Position numbers and translations under genes: made by a program. This document shows positions 14,537 to 25,312 of a DNA stretch of 64,000 nt, piece after piece. Numbering within the stretch: the stretch's first letter is position 1; the number at the start of each line of letters is the position of its first letter. This DNA comes from Setaria digitata. Lineage: Eukaryota; Nematoda; Chromadorea; Rhabditida; Setariidae. The stretch is from positions 62,001-126,000 of the forward strand of contig RCAB01000122.1 of assembly GCA_003640385.1 (NCBI GenBank). The letters are read 5' to 3'. The notes beneath the pieces are model-generated. The model was not told where the DNA came from. It worked only from the letters and a program-made list of their open reading frames with translations, and did not search any database.

Positions 14537-16277
14537 CAAACTGCTGATTGCTCGGAACTAGCCGAACCAACCGTCTATTAAAATCAAAAGTTTCGTTTAT
14601 TGAACCCCTCGGGAGTGACAGCTGCGAGAGTTGTGAGTGACATACAACCAACCTTCCATTTCTTTCTCTCTCTCTCTCTCTACTTCCCTCTCTTTCTTCT
14701 GTCCAATAGTTGTGAACGAATAATATATATACAAGGAAGAAATAGGTGATGACACGAATGATGGTGACAATAATATTGCAACATCTATATATGTTACTCT
14801 ACCTAAATAAACTAAGCTAATTTCAAATTATACAACTATATGATTCATCGAAAATGAAAACATTACACTTCATTATTATTATCAAATCCGTTATCATTAA
14901 ACAAATACTGATAAATACCATTTAATGGATCTTTATAATTGATTTATTTTTCCTTAACTAGTTTATGTCATTTTCACAAGATAACTTATTTAGCCTGCTG
15001 CAATTATAAATACTTGAAATTCTTCAAATTATTCAACATCTTGTAAAATTTGTTTTACACACTCGCTTTATTGCAGTGAATGATTGGCAAGCTTCTCTGT
15101 AAATTTTGAAAAAAACTACAATTCATGAGTGAAAGAATTAATGAAGAAAAAAAATTCGCTTCTCACCATCAAAAAAAGTATTGCGAGTATCCTCGTTCAA
15201 ATGCACACAATGCTAGATCAGTGCGATTCAATTGAATGGTTTCAAACTATTATCACTGTTTACTACTGTGTATTAATTAACACTGCGCTATATGGGATTT
15301 TAAAACTAGTTTTCATGACTCATTATTCTTCAAATGCTTAATTTATCAATGAAAATGAAAAAGAGAAAACTGTAGATCAAGTGATAATTTTCAATACATA
15401 TGCTTTCGTTAGTGCTTTTTTGAACTGATTCCTTCCACACTGTGCTATGTCAATAGCACAGGTTGATGTCAAAATAGAGTAAATAAAAATTTTACGTAAC
15501 ATCTAACTAAACTATTTTTTTTCTCATTCCATCTCAAATAAAACAGAATACTAAATGAGATTGCTAATAAATAATCAGTTAAATTCTTCCATTTAAAAAT
15601 TAGTCAACGAAGGCTATCTTCAACAATTCGATATCCTTCAGTCACCAATCAGCCTTTGGCTTACCCAATTCAATAAACGTTCCACTCCTTTTAGGAAATG
15701 CAGAGAAAAAGAGAAGCATCAAAGGCATTCATCGAATAACGATGCAATTACATCCCCACGGCATATATCTGAAGTGTTTCCACGTTAAATTCATACATAA
15801 ATTTCATTCTTCGATTTTGGAAAAAAAAAAAAAAAAAATGAAAATCTCATACCTTCCAAAAATAGCACATAAAAAGCAGTGTTTTTTTTTTCCTCTAGCA
15901 AATTAAAGTTAAATGTGTTCCACAATGAACATTTACAGAGATATCTAGAAAGTCTTTTTCCTTCTAACAAAAAGAAAAAAAAAAAACCTATGTCAATTTC
16001 TTATAACTATTGTAAGAGTGATTTTAAGGAATTTTTCAAGAAGTGAAAGTCTAGTCTTAAAAGCAAAGATGTCTCAGTAATAACTAGTCAACCAAAATGT
16101 AATATTCCTCAATCGAAAAAAACATAAATGATTAATATAAATAGCAAAAATATATCCTAGACAAAAACTAACCTGAAGCTTAATTTTACGCGGCCGGCAC
16201 ATTTCTATCCCAAGCTTTAAATTCCTCCTCAGAGAGCTACTGATATGAAGGGAATTCGGTGTGTGGAATGTATCCAT
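10762..16277 (-). CDS. Candidate small single-pass membrane protein, not recognised
   Basis: I do not recognise this protein. Five candidate exons keep one frame: 16173-16277, 12569-12611, 11252-11303, 11085-11108 and 10762-10801, giving 87 residues. The first exon starts MDTFHTPNSLH, is basic near its end (CRPRKIKLQ), and has a good donor (CAG/GTTAGT). The 43-base second exon and the start of the third form one hydrophobic stretch at residues 36-56 (IAGIFYIIHLIILY then TLILVA) that would span a membrane. The C-terminus (ADIADYYAIQLVMIRKS, then KKFLKDMSGEM) is charged. Every junction has GT/AG and phases 0, 1, 2 and 2 match, but exons of 43, 24 and 40 bases are short enough to arise by chance, and the implied introns reach 3.6 kb. 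The end exons are the best supported. Treat as a hypothesis. Confidence 0.35.
12316..12532. repeat. 108-bp direct duplication split by one N
   Basis: Bases 12316-12423 and 12425-12532 are nearly identical (differences such as AGTACGAG versus AGTATGAG and CTTCTGCC versus CTTTTGCC), with a single N at 12424. This looks like two haplotype contig ends abutted rather than merged. Confidence 0.85.
12612..16172. other. Long AT-rich, CT-microsatellite-bearing stretch
   Basis: No convincing coding exon was found on either strand. It contains long A runs (12670, 13545, 13820), a C/T-rich block at 14215-14290, and two TC dinucleotide tracts. It would be the first intron of the tentative membrane-protein gene if that model holds; otherwise it is intergenic. 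Confidence 0.55.
14497..14533. repeat. (TC)n microsatellite
   Basis: About 17 uninterrupted TC dinucleotides. A second, shorter TC tract lies at 14664-14680, and a C/T-rich block at 14215-14290 precedes both. Confidence 0.95.
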
Positions 16278-19211
16278 CTTTTTTTCCTTTTTTTTTTTTT
16301 GTGGGTAAAAATAGAACTTAGGAGAATGATTAGAAAACTAACTATCAAATAATTTATCAGTTAGCTTATGGATAAGTTGAGGATAAACTAAGGATAAACC
16401 TTGCCAATGTTATCAATGTTTTTATGCATTTATTTTAGAGTTCTGATGGCGATAGTATCTTGTTCGAATGGTTTATGAATATCGAATAATTGACAGATTA
16501 ATATTATAGTGGAATTATAATGGTGTGAAGCATGTAATATCCTCGAAATATTGGCAGTATACTTCGAAAAAAAAGCTCAATGATATTTAAATTGTTACGC
16601 GTACAACGTTACTGATGGCATTGAGTTACTTTTTAAAAAGCATATTCAATCATTAAGTTCTTCTCCTCAAAATTATTACAGTAAGATAAAATGAATGCTA
16701 CAGAGATGAAAACGAAACACTAAAAGTTTTTCTTTAAGATAAATCTAGAATATTTTGGATGTATATGTATTTCTTCAACAAATAGTCTAATAAAAATATC
16801 TTTTTTTTCGGAAGGAAAGAGATCGTTCTAAATGGTGGCATCTCTGAATGTCATCCTTTCCTCCTCTTCGCTACCTTTTTTTTTTCAATCATTTGGTTAT
16901 CTATGGAATAAACTTCGTTTCTCCTACTTTTTTCCGCTCTGTAACCTTCCCGACTTTAATAATGAAGTTTAAACTGCCCATCAATTTTCCCTCTTCCTTT
17001 CTCTCCCTTTTAATCCTCAGATGACATCTAAACCGATTAAAGTCCATTTTTTGGAACAGCTGCTGCTGCATCTTCAAACTTTCCGTTAATGTTACTTGCC
17101 AAAAACATTCGACTTTATTTTTCATCAGTAGTCCAATTAACAAATATATTAAACTAGTTCAGTGACTTATTTATTTCCAAATTTGTGCAGTGCGAAAGGA
17201 CGTAACCAGCAGAAGCACAACAATGGAGGCTCAGAAAATTCGAATAAAATGGTCAATCGAAAACGTAACAACTCATTTGGCGAATCTAATCTGAATCAAA
17301 ACATCCCATATATCACTAACAAAACCTTATAAAACCGACAAATCACAGAGTATGAAACTTTATGAGCTACTGTTAAAGCTCATAAACTGATAAAAACCTA
17401 TCCGAAAACGAAACTGATTTGCGCAATATTTCTCATGTCTGAAAACAAGGAGAATCTTGATATACAGTTATAGTTCTAATTTGCTCCTTGAAGCATTATT
17501 CTCAACTAAGTTCCAACAATGTGATCAGTAATCTCGCAAAAATACAGATCAATAATACCTAATAGTGATCAATTTCAATTCAGGAACAAACAACAGTGTA
17601 TAGATGATATTAAATTCGCAAAAAAAGAAAAGAAAAGAAATCACACTAAAAGTGTTACCATTTCGTAAGGACATTATTCTTGTAATTGAATGACAGTAGA
17701 ATAGTTTTTTTTTTTTTTTTCTTTTCTAAGTTTTTGACGCTTTATACCTCCTCTTTATCTCCATACTACTTTTCCCAATTTTGCCTCTTATTAATTCCTC
17801 TCTAAACAAAATATTCCTTCCTCCTGTCTAAGAAATCTCACTTCAAATTCTAATCCGTATTGTGGAAAATATAAGTACCTGACAAGCATTCCGTGAAATT
17901 TTCGAAAATTTTCACTTTTTGCAGATATTCTAATTGCTATGATTCACTACATACATGCTCTTCAGCTTTTAGACGATATTTAGCACTCAACTAAACTCTC
18001 ACCATATGAACTCTATATCACCCATCATCAATGCCTCTCAAACAGTAGCTAGTTGGTTAAGAAAATTTCCAATAAATAGAAAAAAAAAAAGTCCAATGTT
18101 CTTGCAACCAAATTCTTATTACAGACGAGCACAGGAAATGAGAAAGCATTTTGAGTCAGAGAGAAAAACCTATAATTCTCTTCCTAGAGTATTTCCGATA
18201 GAATAAATCCATAAATTTACACTGGGCTAAATTTGTCTCCAGCCAAGCACAGAACACGCAGTCCCACTTCCATATCACTTCATCGCTTTATCGCTTTTCT
18301 GTTGCATGAAAACGCGATTTAACAGTGATAAAAAAGAAAAAGAACTCCACGCTACCGAGCTTTAAAAATCGATAAGAAAAATTCAAAGAGTTATCGAAGT
18401 GACATAATCACAATACCTAAGATATCGCATAACTGTTTCACAAACCGTTAGCTTTTTCCTGTTTTATTTTTTCTTTTTATTTTCTTCTTTTTGGAAGTTA
18501 TAATTACAAAATGCAGAATACGCACAAGGAAAAAAAGAGAAAAAGATGAGTTAAAATAAAAAATAGAAGCAAAACAAGGGAGGAAATAGAGCAATGAACT
18601 AAACATCATATGAAGACAGCTAAGAAGTAAATTTTATCAGACTGATATGAACCATAAAACTGTAAAGNTTGATATGAACCATAAAACAGATGAACTGTAA
18701 AGTAACGATTTATTAATACATATTTACAAGTCATAACTTTTCAAAAAAAATTTCGTGATTCTGCACACGTGAAACTAGATAATTTGANCTGATATGAACC
18801 ATAAAACTGTAAAGTAACGATTTATTAATACATATTTACAAGTCATAACTTTTCAAAAAAAATTTCGTGATTCTGCACACGTGAAACTAGATAATTTGAA
18901 GGTATAATTGAGCATATGCAGGAGAATAACCAACTTTATGGAAAGATGTAAGTGGCACTGATAAAAAGTTTAAAAGCAATGAATGTAACGACTGGAACTA
19001 GGTACTTATTTATTACTGACAGTATTTCATAAATACAACATAACTGGACACAAATATGATTTTAAATATTAGTTACATTATAACGCAACGCTCTATTCAT
19101 AAAGATTCATATGCTGATACTTAAGATGCTGGTTAGAAACAAATAGGATTTCACAGAGATCATTTCTTTAGATAGAATATGTGCCATGAAATGGCTAAGC
19201 AAACATAAAAT
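16278..19211. other. Gene-poor stretch between the membrane-protein candidate and hpr-9
   Basis: About 2.9 kb, AT-rich, with polypurine and polypyrimidine runs (16801-16880, 17700-17720, 18470-18540). A plus-strand open frame at 18006-18206 has no flanking splice evidence and no recognisable motif. Two N positions with flanking repeats lie at 18668 and 18788. Confidence 0.55.
18642..18899. repeat. Near-identical blocks separated by two single Ns
   Basis: The segment starting TGATATGAACCATAAAAC occurs three times: 18642-18667 (partial), 18669-18787 and 18789-18899. Single Ns at 18668 and 18788 separate them. The middle copy carries an extra AGATGAAC-like insertion. This is most likely unresolved haplotype overlap in the assembly. 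Confidence 0.85.
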
Positions 19212-22200
19212 TTACACGTTAAGTTCAGAATCAGAATCAAAGATATATTGTTCAGGACCCCGATCCGAAATTTCTGAACCCGAATCCGATGCCAGAACTT
19301 CTGCGTCACGGAGAAATTCCGTCGAATCAAATGTTGGTTCATCGAGTGCAAATAAATAACGAAATAACTAAAATAAAAATTTGTATGAATTAAATGTTTG
19401 AATTACCTATTTATTATGGACGCTAGCAAACAAGAGAATAGCTGATAAAATGGAAAACTGACGATAATGATTTGTGAATCAGCAAAAAAAAAAAAAGAAA
19501 AAACTTACAGCAGGACCTCGCGAAGGCGGACTTTCTGATCCTGAACTCCTAACGCCATCAACATCGGCAACTGTTTTCGGGGTTTCCAGTATATTATTTT
19601 CAGTGTCCATCACATCATCCTGCACTACAGTGTTCTCTACCAGTGCAAGTGCACCATCGATCCCTTTCTTGAGTTGTGTTTCGCTACAAAGAATAATTGA
19701 AAACAAGAAGTATTAAACAATATTTTCCTGAAAAGCTCTTTGAAAAGTAATGTCATCACAAGTTTCGACAAAAGTAGTTTTCTCGCCCTTTTTTGGTTTT
19801 CTGAAAGAATCTGCAAACAAAAAGTTCAAGTAAGCATATCCTGTCACCTGATCGGCGAAGAAGCTGCTTGTGGAAGTCCCATAACAAATTGACTGTTTTC
19901 CGCTTCATTCCACACTTCATTAGATTCATTATTTCTCATACCTGATGCCTCAGTGACTCTTTCTTTTGTACAGTCTGCTATCAACTTTTCCGGAATGTGT
20001 GAGTTTAAGGAACAGTGACTTCGCCTTCGCTTAAGCTTTCTTTCATCAATTGGAACATGAGTGATTTGAACGGAAACTTCGGGATTTATGTCACCAATTT
20101 CAGTGTCTTCCACAGCTGTTGCAAGTATGACTTCAGCACTATAGTTTATATCGTCTTCCAAAGCTATTACTATAGGCCTGAAAATTCTTTATAGTATTAT
20201 TTAAAAACTATTATGTTTTTTGAATTCCTTTCCTCTCCAACCGCTTGCCTAACAATATTTGTGATGCGTACTTATGCTTGTTCACTCATTCTGATCTCTG
20301 ATTCTAAATAAAGACAATCATTGAACCTACGTTCCTGGCTGGTCAAAATAAATGCTGACAGACGACTGGTGAACATCAGCAAAGTTTACAATAGCTCTTA
20401 GTTCCTTCAAATTCACGGTAATTTCGGCAGGTCGTTGAACCCTGTACCTCTGAAATTCAGCAATTGGAATCTTGCCTTCGGTTTTCATGACCATATCTCT
20501 GTCTAAAATATGTAAATTAGTTAGAAGAAATAACAAAAATAGAAAAATAAAAAATAAAGTAGAAAAATTATTGGATGGAAAAATTAGCATGGATAAGGTA
20601 AACACACAAAAAAAATGGAGTTATTAGTTCCATTTTCTTTTCTTCTACATTTACTTCATTTATGCTAAAAGATGAGAACCTCTAAACCATCCTGCTTCCA
20701 ATATAGAAAAAAATAAATAAATCTTCCAACTACACTGGTAATCTACCCACACGAAACAGTGTACAACAAGTCGAAGAGAAAAGTGGAAGTGTAATAAAAA
20801 TGATCCTCGAAGATATTAAGTAAAATGCGACCAAGCTCAACTTCTCACTCTTAATGAAATGTCGGTAAAGATCAAAATAACCAATAAGACTGGAAGCAAA
20901 CCTTGCTCGTGTGTAATATAATTTCTGAATGATATTTCCTCAACTTTGGCATCAATTAAAATCTCGTCCGTATTGTGATGCATTCGATTAAACAGCTCCA
21001 GCAACAGTCTAAATAAATAAAACAATACGCATGCAAAATTCTCGAAACTTTCTAGTCAAGTTTGTATAAGGAATTTACATCCTATAATAAACCAGTAAAA
21101 CATTTAGAAAGTTCTATCAATTCTCATAGATCGAAAGCAAACAACCTTGCTTGTATTACAAAACAGTTAATCAACTTCGCTTTATCAACAACAGTCCGAA
21201 ATTTGGTGGTGCATTCGAAGAATGGTATTTTATGATATCTCATTACATCTGCAAAATCACTTCTAAATATTTGAGATAAGAAATGTGAATCGAATATTAT
21301 TCTTCGATTCATATTTCGAACGACTGAAATATGTTCTATAAATAATTTCCTCTTTGCCCAAAATATTTTTTGCCTTTATGAACTATAATGTGATGTGACC
21401 AATGATAAATACAAATGCTCGACAAACCATAGGTATGCTTGAGTTGAATAAGCATAGTATCGGCTCGTGGATTGAGGTATAACTGACAGGAAAGGACCGC
21501 TTTTTCAGAATTTTTTACACATTTGAAAGCTGACAAGGCACACTAAATAATAAGGTGTGGAGAAATAGGAAAGCGTGTCATGGATTTTAAATTTGTCAAG
21601 AAACCTGTATTCCACGAAATGTAATCATAAAATTTGATGGTGTTAACCATCCCACTTCCTTATCAAAGAATGCTGAAACAAGTAAACCTTCATTGGAATT
21701 CGACAGACATTGTGGGCATTTGGATCAAGTCGTACTACGTCACATTCACTGAAGAAAGATTTGGAAAACATAAAAGTACCAAAGGCTGATTTCGAACAAC
21801 TCAACGAACGTAAAGCAAGCTGAAACAATAATTTTTCTAATAATTACCTAATGAATTGTCCAAATTCAAATCTCACTTCCATACATCTTTTACTTTCTCC
21901 TGTCTTCCTGGAAATTTCATATGCCATCTTCTTTTTCCTGAGATTTTCAATAAACTTACACCAAAATTACTTGGTTCCATATATAATTCATTTCCAACAC
22001 GATTCAACGCCAAAATGGCTCGAGCAAATACTGAAATATGTGGGAAGTTGAAGCAAAAAAAAAGAAACTCGAATTCCAATAAAAAATTTTATTTCATTAA
22101 CAAAAGTAGTCCAATTCTTGACAACAAAATGCATGTAGGAAAATTTAAGGAGTCTTCTCATACTCATATCGTTGTACAAGAAGATTTTTCAGAATACAAA

Positions 22201-22285
22201 ATAGCTTACTTTTGAAATTACCGTGCAAAGTGAAAGATGCACCAGCAGTAACATCCGAATCCGCATCTTCTTCACCTATTTCCAT
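19212..22285 (-). CDS. hpr-9: RAD9 homologue, 9-1-1 DNA damage checkpoint clamp
   Basis: Eleven exons in one frame: 22222-22285, 21960-22030, 21688-21819, 21428-21542, 21146-21248, 20902-21008, 20331-20502, 19848-20177, 19760-19810, 19509-19683 and 19212-19367; 491 residues. RAD9 forms the PCNA-like 9-1-1 ring with RAD1 and HUS1, which is loaded at damaged DNA and activates ATR signalling. Landmarks matching human RAD9 as I recall it: ALNRVGNELYMEP, SKSAFGTFMFS, CRIPMK, SVSIYFDQPG then PIVIALED. The two PCNA-like domains cover about residues 22-285. The rest is a disordered tail with a basic KRRR patch and an acidic serine-rich end (ASDSGSE, FDSDSE) that could be phosphorylated by CK2-type kinases. 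The N-terminal 20 residues are acidic and differ from human. The 51-base exon uses a weaker donor (ACTT/GTGATG), chosen because it alone keeps the frame. Confidence 0.93.
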
Positions 22286-22726
22286 ATATTATTCCGAAAT
22301 ACTTCTCGAATGTCGCCTGCAATTGTCCCAAAACTAAGTCATTACAGAAGTGGAAATATTTACACTTCGATTAGAAGCCTTTCATAAACAGCTACTACAA
22401 GCATTGACACTGGAGGTTCAAAGGTCACGAAGTACATTTACCAATGAACTGGCGAACTATCAGAAAGCGAGGACCATGCTGCACCAGGAAAAAAAAAACT
22501 TAATTCCGCAAGCAGCGTCATACCATTAAATTAGTCAGTTATCAACCAGCCCCGCCAAGGGGGAATTCCCGGGTCGGGCATAGTGTCCAGGGAAGATTTT
22601 ACAGATTGTCCTGCGGTTCCGCGAGTTTTGGCGAGGGATATTGATCAGGGGATAATTTTTCTCATTGTAATAATTTCTAAATACTAAAAATAATTATTGA
22701 AGAAATTTCAGGAAATAAATAGTGAT
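22286..22726. promoter_or_regulatory. Shared bidirectional promoter region of hpr-9 and NAT9
   Basis: Only 441 bases separate the divergent start codons of hpr-9 (minus) and the NAT9 gene (plus), so the two promoters must overlap or be shared. A GC-rich patch at about 22549-22651 (CCCGCCAAGG, GGGTCGGGC, GCGGTTCCGCG) stands out in a very AT-rich locus. Confidence 0.6.
22703..22711 (+). promoter_or_regulatory. Candidate spliced-leader acceptor of the NAT9 gene
   Basis: The sequence GAAATTTCAG ends at 22711, 15 bases before the NAT9 ATG. Its form and spacing fit a nematode SL1 trans-splice acceptor. An untranslated cis exon upstream is the alternative. Confidence 0.45.
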
Positions 22727-23633
22727 ATGATTATAAACGAACATACAAAACTTACTGGCGAAAAGATAATTTTGGTACCATATCGGAAGCATCATGTAAT
22801 AAAGTATCACACCTGGATGGAGGTATCAGAACATTTTTCTTTTTGAATTTGAAACAAAAGAAGATGAAATATTAGCATTTTGAAAGAACATATCAATGTA
22901 TGGTCTCTTTTTCTTATAAAACAACAATCATTTCTCGTCCATTTGTACACTTTTAGGATGAGAAGTTGCGACAGTTAACAGCGTCGGAGCGTTTGACACT
23001 TGAAGATGAATACGCGATGCAAGCAAAATGGCATGAAGATGATGACAAATGTACATTTATTATCCTGAATCGTGACCTGATTGATGGCGGCGTTGATGAG
23101 GTTATCTGATCTTGGGCACAGTTCTTTTTTTTTTTTTTTGCTTGGCTTATTTATGAGGAGAAACGGTTGTATGAGATGCCGAACTTGGCAGCAGCTTATA
23201 AATATATGTGAGGATAATAAGAATTTCCTTTCATGATAAGATTAGATAATGTTAAACCTTCAATCTGAGATAAGTCTAAGGATGCCGATTCATTTTTCAG
23301 ATCGGCAGTATGGTAGGTGATGTCAATATCTTCATAAATGGTAATATCGGAGAACTTACGACTATGATCGCTGAACCTAGGTGGCGTCGTAAAGGTTTTG
23401 GCGAAGAAGCGGTCCGAATGATGCTAAAATTTGCTTTTCAAGTGATCGGATTACGGATACTTGAAGTAAAGATTTCAGATGACAATACTCCCAGCCTGAA
23501 GCTCTTTCAAAAAATCGGTTTTAATGTAATTTCGCACTGCAGCAAATTTCATGAATATACGTTATCGATCGGAGAAGACTGTATCTTTGAAATTATTTCT
23601 GATTTACACGATACAAAAAGTGAATATCAATGA
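22727..23633 (+). CDS. NAT9: N-acetyltransferase 9-type GNAT enzyme
   Basis: Three exons: 22727-22822, 22957-23100 and 23301-23633, in frame, 190 residues (human NAT9 is about 207). NAT9 is a GNAT-fold acetyltransferase linked to microtubule stability; its main substrate is less settled than for other NATs. Motifs seen: N-terminal TKLTGEKIILVPYRKHHV, then LTASERLTLEDEYAMQ (human reads LTASEPLTLEQEYAMQ from memory), MVGDVNIFI, and MIAEPRWRRKGFGEEAV, which includes the R-x-x-G-x-G acetyl-CoA pyrophosphate loop (RRKGFG). The stretch PSLKLFQKIGF closes the fold. The MVGDVN and MIAEP signatures separate this family from NAA10/NAA50-type enzymes. It is the only plus-strand gene in the window and is head to head with hpr-9. 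Confidence 0.95.
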
Positions 23634-25312
23634 AGCATGACAAACAGAATTGGCAATTAAATATTCAGTGTCCTTCCGTTTTTCTTGATCCTATGTTTAT
23701 ATCATTGAAAAATAATGGATAACCTCTAATTAAGATTTAAATTTATACTTATTCAGGCGTATTAGGTTTATAAATTTTCAGCACTGCATCAGCTGAGGTT
23801 ACTAGTGAGGTAACTCTGTAGAAGATAACTGTGTGGTGATTACCCGACTAGAGAATTATCAATTAGAAAAACTTACAGTTTTCTTTCTATTTGCCATGAG
23901 GTTATTATTATGTATAATGGTTAATTATGTTTTTTATGTACACTGGGTATTTAAACTTTTTTTTTTTATGTAATTGTCCGCAAGCTACGTTTTCTTGAGA
24001 ATTTCAAAAAACGACCAGAACGATAGCCTATTTGTCATTTCATAATTAATATTAAATCATGAGTACAAGATGGCAGAGATTTCCTTTCGGAAGATTTCCA
24101 TAAATTGTATTAAAATTGTAATGGAGTGAAGTAGGATGTGGACAATGGAAGTCATCAGCCAAAGGTGTGACTTAATTTGTTGCAATTTGCATTTGTTTTG
24201 TACATACTTTTTTACTTGCAAGCACTGCTTTTTTTTTGTATAGGTCTTAAATATGTATATTTTTCGTACCTTAACAATATTTTTATAGAATGTTTCCAAT
24301 TCACTGCTCAGAATTTTAAATTGGGTAAATGGGAATAAATTGAAAACATCAAACTACTTTTGGATTATGGCAGCATTAATTAAAGTGGAATGAAACATAA
24401 CTTTTTCTTTTTCTTTTGCTTTTTTTTTTTACACCGACAGCAAAATATGACCTTAAATAAACGGTCGTTGGTCAGTTGCCGTAAAAAATGTCAATGAAAG
24501 TTTGAAAAATATTTCTCAGCGCATACATATATATGCTTCCGTATAATAACTTCAATGAATTTTTATTTGGACATTAATCACCTAGAAACAGTAATTGTTT
24601 CGTTTACTGGTCACACAGATAAATTTATGCGGACCGAACAATATTTAATAACGCTTTATTAGCAACCTTATAATAATAACTAATTCGAAATTTCAAAATG
24701 AAACAAATTCTAATTTTTCTCAAAAGGACTTTTTGTCTTTATAAGCAANAAAAAAAAAAAAATTTTTTTTTTCAAAAAATAAAAAAAAAAAATTTTTTTT
24801 TTCAAAAAATGAAACAAATTCTAATTTTTCTCAAAAGGACTTTTTGTCTTTATAAGCAACTAAAGTAATTTCTATTGAATTGATCTAGATTTCTTCATAT
24901 ATCTTATAGCAACTTTTGCACTTCCCTTTAGTCTATTAAAAAAAGAATAAATGATGAATTAACAAATAACAAAACAAAACGCTAATTTGTAAATACATAA
25001 GCATTGGTAATTGATTAGGAAGAGTTAGTTTTACTGCGCAAGTTGAAGAGGAAAATGATAAAATCAAACCAGACAGATTGAAGCAAGTTCGTGAACAAAT
25101 TAAGCAAACCTGAACATAGGACAGTGCTAGTCATCTCATTTTCTTTTTCTGTTTAAAAATTGACAAATTAAATTCTAAAATTACAAAAAATTCCAATGTC
25201 AAGAATTAGAATAATTATGTGAGATAAACTAAAAAAGAAAATTGGCACAGCGTGTATATCTTTGTGTAGTTGTGATAATTATCCTCTTTGCTTTATACCA
25301 TTTTCAGCCTGA
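23634..25312. other. Intergenic stretch between the convergent NAT9 and Kunitz/lustrin genes
   Basis: The two flanking genes converge here, so this holds both 3' UTRs. It is AT-rich, with no coding exon recognised on either strand. A single N at 24749 lies between two copies of a 54-base block. Confidence 0.6.
24694..24859. repeat. 54-bp duplicated block around a single N
   Basis: The block ATGAAACAAATTC to ATAAGCAA occurs at about 24694-24748 and 24806-24859. Between them are an N (24749) and two copies of an A-run/T-run motif. Likely an assembly join. Confidence 0.8.

Noticed and set aside
15129..15341. Plus-strand 70-codon ORF
   Set aside because: Composition is typical of AT-rich non-coding DNA, with no motif and no splice context.
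18006..18206. Plus-strand 66-codon ORF with a basic middle
   Set aside because: It contains an A-run-encoded KKK stretch and no recognisable domain. Nothing nearby extends it.
21856..22215. Plus-strand 119-codon ORF
   Set aside because: It overlaps the opposite strand of hpr-9 exon 21960-22030 and intron sequence; the minus-strand RAD9 reading explains the conserved part.
22549..22651. tRNA or vector sequence in the GC-rich patch
   Set aside because: No cloverleaf or B-box could be drawn. The linker-like match is only about 15 bases and the flanks look genomic, so neither is called as a feature.
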